NCBI GenBank assembly: GCA_019112765.1
Contig: DXIU01000092.1
Coordinates: forward strand, 1 to 58,691
Source of the DNA: Candidatus Mediterraneibacter norwichensis
Lineage (GTDB): Bacteria; Bacillota; Clostridia; Lachnospirales; Lachnospiraceae
Direction: 5' to 3'
DNA: 58,691 nt
In this document: in pieces, positions 55,801 to 58,691 of the stretch
Layout of the letters: every line of letters starts with the position of its first letter
How positions within the stretch are numbered: the first letter of the stretch is position 1
The notes under the pieces: generated by a model
Database searches by the model: none
The model's input: only the letters and a program-made list of their open reading frames with translations
Told to the model about the DNA's origin: nothing
Program-made: the position numbers and the translations under genes

Positions 55801-57471
55801 CTGGGTGCGGGATATCGGGTAACGATGACGACATCCCGTGGGGAACAGGAAGTGACAGTTGTACCGTACGCGAATATCGGACAGTGGTACCGCATCGGTG
55901 AGGAGCGGCCGTCCGACTATAACAGCGCGGCGCGCTATCCTTATGCTATCTGGATTTCTGCTATTATGTCCGATTATCCGGAGGCTCCGGAAGAGCAGTC
56001 CACACCGGTGGTGCACTATGATTTTGATACAACAGAAGGAAGTGTTGTAAAAGATATATCCGGAAACGGCAATGACGCTGTCTTTAGGGGAGGTATGTCT
56101 GTACAGGACGACGGAGTACTTGGAAGTTCCGCATATTTTAACGGGACAGACGGTTATGTGGAGATGCCGGATGATGTGATTTACGGTCTCCATAATATGA
56201 CGATTTCCACCTGGGTGAAACCGGATTCTCTTGGAAACTGGGCGAGAATCTTTGACTTTGGTTCAGAGCTGGATCCGCCGTATCCGAATCTGTTTCTCAC
56301 TGTAAACAGCGGAAATAATAATATGAGACTTGCGTTTGAAACAGGCGACAGTTCTCAGATTAATGCCGGCGCCGTGCTCCAGACAGGGCAGTGGCAGCAT
56401 CTTGCCGTAGTTATAAACGGCGTGACTGCGTCCTTATATCTGAATGGCGAAGAGATCGGCGAGGCTTCCGACTTCCAGTTTGTGCCTATGCTGATTTCGA
56501 ATATGACCAGCAACCTGCTCGGGAAATCACATTATACTGCTGACAGTTATTTTCGGGGCGGCATGGATGATTTCCGCATTTACAACAGAGCACTGTCAGC
56601 CGCTGAAATTACCATGCTCTCCAATGGTGAAGAGCCGGTACGGGAGATTCAGACAGTGTCAGATCCTGAAGACGTGGAGACAACCGCAGGCGTGGCTCCT
56701 GCCCTTCCGGAAAAAGCCAATGTTACATATGTGGATGGTACGAACGGTACAGAACCCATTGTATGGGAAGATATTCCGGAAGAAAACTATGCGCAGGCAG
56801 GCACATTTACAGTGAAAGGAACAGTAGGAACCTTCGAGGTAGAGATTACTGTGACCGTAAAAGCGGAAGAAGAGCCGGAGGAGCCGGAGCTGACAGAGCT
56901 GCAGGTAACAGCACCGGAGAAAACAGTATATGAAATCGGAGAGGAACTGGACCTGACAGGTCTGAAGGTAACAGCCATATACTCGGACGGTACAACGCAG
57001 GATGTGACATCGGATGTGGAGATCAGCGGCTTTGACTCTGAAACAGCGGGAGAAAAGATCATTACCGTATCTTACGGTGAGCTGGATACTTCTTTCACAG
57101 TGACGGTGGAAGAGAAGGAGGATCCGACAGATCCGAGTGACCCGACAGATCCGAGTGACCCGACAGATCCGAGTGACCCGACAGATCCGAGCGACCCGGC
57201 AGATCCGAGTGACCCGGCGGATCCGAGTGACCCGGCGGATTCGAGTGATCCGGGCAGCCCAAGTGACCCGGTGGATCCGACCGGCCCCGCAGATCCGTCT
57301 TTACCGTCAGATGGAGGTCAGGGAGACGGAGCAGGTACGGTAAATCCGGAGGAACAGACTGCGGTACAGACCGGCGACAGCCTGTGCCTGACGCCTTATC
57401 TTGCAGCGCTGATTCTGGCAGGTACAGTATCCGGTATTATATTAATCCGGAAGAAACGCAGTGAAAATTAA
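52900..57471 (+). CDS. Giant wall-anchored DUF1680 (GH127-like) protein with LamG domains
   Basis: A 1523-residue secreted protein. In order: signal peptide (1-30); LamG-like domain (about 31-265); atrophied Ig-like domain (about 270-350); a divergent DUF1680/GH127-like catalytic domain (about 355-1025); a second LamG-like domain (about 1035-1243); Big_4 (about 1246-1328) and Big_3 (about 1329-1407) Ig domains; an Asp-Pro-Ser-rich linker; and a TAVQTGD/hydrophobic/RKKRSEN sorting tail. The zinc-thiolate residues of GH127 are conserved: Glu712 and Cys714 in GETCATNSW, Cys777-Cys778 in PDCCSSSGM. It is therefore probably an active surface arabinofuranosidase or related hydrolase of a separate subfamily. 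No LacI-type operator is seen upstream, unlike the regulon genes. GGAGGG precedes the ATG. Confidence 0.82.
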   Translation: MKMVAVRRMLAAGMTAVLIGQGAVIPAEAQNEPVTLPDPVFSLGFESLSQSAGEAVTGGITAETGESVEVHDTVTAQEGRGGGKAVLLDNTAGNKGYLSTANTEKLNPEDITVSVWLKRKSTTNNTEGRILWNKETHQTDGNCWVTDGWFMGWTNGESMAFVTDGSNLAVQKGNSDDILPMDEWVNVVSTFDSETGEMVIYLDGDRFASATVPGASITQNPDAAELMIGNSGYANGEGIGCVIDDIRIYDQALNQEQIGQLAGLSDQQFADADAENISVASRVSKDFTLPVEGDRGSAITWESDNDAIRIGENGAAAVTRGTEDISVKLTATVTYGQASAVRTFDVTVVKENEPVEGLQKLSYDEIIDVGGTIGTRLKDAVNNYAMDYLYGQRMDGYLREYENHSHSGWSWLEGEQPGKWLESMANARWMDEDGAIEEAVTVVVDRLAATQTTENRGATGYNQFAGYLGNATAEIRNTRPVKGMDPYEMYSTLNGLINVYQNYRSDNPALAEKALDCAVKLADYLVATIGDEDTFVPYQDGTLSTMHKTEFWPLVNTNGVTIAGHDVHQGWEGTLLIDPMMNLSEVVKTVSGQEEKSQVYSEWVDWAINNIDKWASSYGGYGDTPYEDLDKVASGEMGIDEIQHYVHAHTFQMNFLGFLKKYQETGDSSYLDKVVGAWEDISSRQKYITGTVSVGEHYEAGHNLPNTGNVGETCATNSWTLLNNNLFELTGDAAYQQTVEDIIFNHMFATSTIDGDGYSYHRPLNGTTDRFFTGPDCCSSSGMRMQSYVPYYIYSKSDSEVYVNQFIESEVNITLENGNTIHLKQTTDYPEADEIVLEVTDASAATVLNIRVPDWVKEPAVRINGEAVDAVTAGSYIAVTVNDGDRVEITYPSELTWVEGDNSNDGLWAMKKGPMVYAIAAAFMSEEESQEAYGSDIAIVSATSVLKPEAGQPVQTEEKVDFQDERILGAGYRVTMTTSRGEQEVTVVPYANIGQWYRIGEERPSDYNSAARYPYAIWISAIMSDYPEAPEEQSTPVVHYDFDTTEGSVVKDISGNGNDAVFRGGMSVQDDGVLGSSAYFNGTDGYVEMPDDVIYGLHNMTISTWVKPDSLGNWARIFDFGSELDPPYPNLFLTVNSGNNNMRLAFETGDSSQINAGAVLQTGQWQHLAVVINGVTASLYLNGEEIGEASDFQFVPMLISNMTSNLLGKSHYTADSYFRGGMDDFRIYNRALSAAEITMLSNGEEPVREIQTVSDPEDVETTAGVAPALPEKANVTYVDGTNGTEPIVWEDIPEENYAQAGTFTVKGTVGTFEVEITVTVKAEEEPEEPELTELQVTAPEKTVYEIGEELDLTGLKVTAIYSDGTTQDVTSDVEISGFDSETAGEKIITVSYGELDTSFTVTVEEKEDPTDPSDPTDPSDPTDPSDPTDPSDPADPSDPADPSDPADSSDPGSPSDPVDPTGPADPSLPSDGGQGDGAGTVNPEEQTAVQTGDSLCLTPYLAALILAGTVSGIILIRKKRSEN
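57119..57300 (+). repeat. 18-base tandem linker repeat (DPTDPS units)
   Basis: Repeats of an 18-base unit like GATCCGAGTGACCCGACA, about eight, encode DPTDPS/DPADPS linker. Array length is likely variable by slippage. Confidence 0.88.
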
Positions 57472-57484
57472 TTTCTGAATGTAA

Positions 57485-57538
57485 AACCCTGGAGACCGAC
57501 AGGATTTCTTATGAAGTCAAATATCGGTTTCCAGGGTT
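57485..57538 (+). terminator. Terminator after the last surface gene
   Basis: AACCCTGGAGACCGA (57485-57499) pairs with 57524-57538 over 15 positions with one G-T pair. It also separates the gene from the convergent Rpn remnant. Confidence 0.7.
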
Positions 57539-57560
57539 CTGCTTTGCGGGGAAAGCACTG

Positions 57561-57971
57561 TTATTTGTTCATTTCTTCTATAAGACGCTGGATTTCTGCC
57601 TCGCTCTCTTCCAGCGCATCGGCTATTTCGGAGATGGTTTTTCCTTTCTGAAGTTTTTTCTGTATAAGTTCCTTTCGGTTTTCATCTCTTCCGATCCGTT
57701 CTCCTTCAGCAAGCCCATCTTTCCGGCCGTCTTCCCATGCGTCTTCTCTCTCCTGCCGGAGATGTTTTTCCTGATCGTATTCGTATATACTCACATTTTT
57801 CGCCTCCGTTCGATTCTTCACCAGAAAATTATTCAGGATTCCTTCCTGGATACATTCAGTGATCGCCTGTCCCACGGCATCGGCAACAGGAAATTCTTTG
57901 GCATATAGTAACACAGGAGGGGCGAAAAAACAATTCGGATTTGCCGAAGGGAACTTCCGGACAGCAGACAC
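57561..57971 (-). pseudogene. C-terminal remnant of an Rpn-type recombination-promoting nuclease/putative transposase
   Basis: The frame gives 136 residues. The last 105 or so (AVGQAITECIQEGILNNFLVK to EAEIQRLIEEMNK) match the C-terminal region of Rpn family proteins (PD-(D/E)XK nuclease/putative transposase): a conserved helix, then FEYD/YEYDQEKHLRQ and a Glu/Arg-rich coiled coil. The catalytic N-terminal domain, normally 180-200 residues, is missing. The first 15 or so residues of the frame (MSAVRKFPSANPNCF) are coded by the end of the repeat element at 57931. The gene has therefore been truncated or interrupted there. No ribosome site supports expression from the element. Confidence 0.7.
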
Positions 57972-58691
57972 AAACCGGAAGGGAAGGAAGTTTTTATAAG
58001 ACAGATTCAGAAGAGGGGGACAGGGAATTCTGATTCCGTTCCATGAGTTAAGAAAAATAACGGAACCTGGGAATCAGCTAAAGGCAGGATTTGCAGCGGG
58101 CTAACTCGCATGCGCTCGGACAGAGCCCGCTGTAAATCCTGACGCTGATTCTCAGGTTCCTATTTTTCTAAACTCATGCCAGAGTCATCAGAATTCCCTG
58201 TCCCCCTCTTCTGAAAGGAGCATCCAAAAACTCTCCGGACTTCCGCTTTTCTGTCCCTCAGTCCGGAAATCCCCTTCGTAATTCCTCATAAGACAAAAAC
58301 AGCGGGGAGCTTTAACGGCGGAGACGGCAGGTGATCCAGCCAGTAGTGATACTTTAGATCCGGGCAGCTGCAGTCGGAACATCCAGCACTTCCGAATATC
58401 AGCACAGTGCAATATTTACCAGTAAAGTTCCCCTGATTTTTCCCTTTATGAGGAATTGCGAAAGGAACTTACGTATTGGGAAAAAGAAGAAATATTCAGG
58501 AACTTCTTACGGATAGAATACACAGGAGATACGTGATGCGGGATCCTTGTGACTCGGAGGAATCTGTCAGAAAAACAAAAGATCTGATGTCTGATGTTAA
58601 GGCCTGAGATGAATCTGCCCGAACGCAGTGAGTTTTCATCTCAGGCCTTGCTTTTAATCAGATTTCAGATCCTTTATTTTTCTCAGATTCC
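57931..58691. mobile_element. Noncoding hairpin-rich element, copy B (inverted, incomplete at window edge)
   Basis: Starting with CAATTCGGATTTGCCGAA, the rest of the window is the reverse complement of the element at 4188-4873, near-identical by eye apart from one insertion. About 110 bases of the far end would lie past the window. Relative to copy A it has an extra hairpin module (about 58047-58190) with GGAACCTG...CAGGTTCC and AGCGGGCT...AGCCCGCT arms. It is bracketed by inverted copies of a 27-base segment that occurs once in copy A (at 4773-4799). No gene is present in it. Confidence 0.75.

Noticed and set aside
57119-57300. Possible CRISPR-like array
   Set aside because: Units are 18 bases, head to tail without spacers, in frame and coding for an Asp-Pro-Ser linker in a protein that continues on both sides.

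Overview
The window looks like a chromosomal segment of a gut-type Lachnospiraceae (Clostridia). The signs are mid-GC coding DNA with AT-rich, strongly Shine-Dalgarno-led gene starts, an S-box (SAM-I) riboswitch before metK, small proteins of a Lachnospiraceae-typical kind, and giant secreted glycan-active proteins ending in a QTGD/hydrophobic/RRK cell-wall sorting tail. This is inference from gene content; no rRNA or other taxonomic marker is present, and I saw no tRNA, CRISPR array or prophage.

Layout. 1-1.3 kb: the end of an unidentified gene and decayed, frame-shifted fragments. 1.4-4.2 kb: a coenzyme A block (coaBC, a pantothenate-type ECF S component, coaX). 4.19-4.87 kb: a hairpin-rich noncoding element filling the gap between convergent coaX and the methionine aminopeptidase gene. 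4.9-12.4 kb: housekeeping genes (SEC-C methionine aminopeptidase, DUF1015, FHA protein, shikimate-kinase-like protein, murA, riboswitch-metK). 12.7-18 kb: a 1752-residue wall-anchored GH127/GH146-type protein. 18.3-26.9 kb: a two-component system, a Trk/Ktr potassium uptake pair, a TrmH-type methyltransferase carrying an in-frame palindromic insertion, an unbroken patatin-ornithine carbamoyltransferase reading frame, birA and a small protein. 27-29.2 kb: a CobD/HisC-like aminotransferase and DegV on the minus strand. 29.6-32.8 kb: a three-gene envelope module (zinc-ribbon/Yip1-like, YARHG, zinc-ribbon/TcaA-like).

32.8-48.1 kb is the most coherent system: a LacI-type regulator, a 2166-residue secreted multidomain protein, a cytoplasmic GH127, two sugar ABC permeases, a GH51 arabinofuranosidase and a lipoprotein binding protein. 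Palindromic sites centred on AAACGTTT occur in front of the three transcription units. I read it as one regulon for arabinose-containing oligosaccharides: release outside by the giant protein, import by the ABC system (its ATPase is not in the window), and hydrolysis inside by GH127 and GH51. It resembles in layout the Bifidobacterium Hyp cluster for beta-L-arabino-oligosaccharides.

48.4-51.6 kb encodes a natural fusion of an endonuclease Q-like PHP nuclease with a UvrD/PcrA helicase, ending in a likely beta-clamp-binding peptide. A CvfB-like S1 protein and a third giant wall-anchored protein (DUF1680/GH127-like) follow. The window closes with the remnant of an Rpn-type nuclease gene cut by a second, inverted copy of the 4.2-kb noncoding element. 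The two copies form an inverted pair about 53 kb apart.
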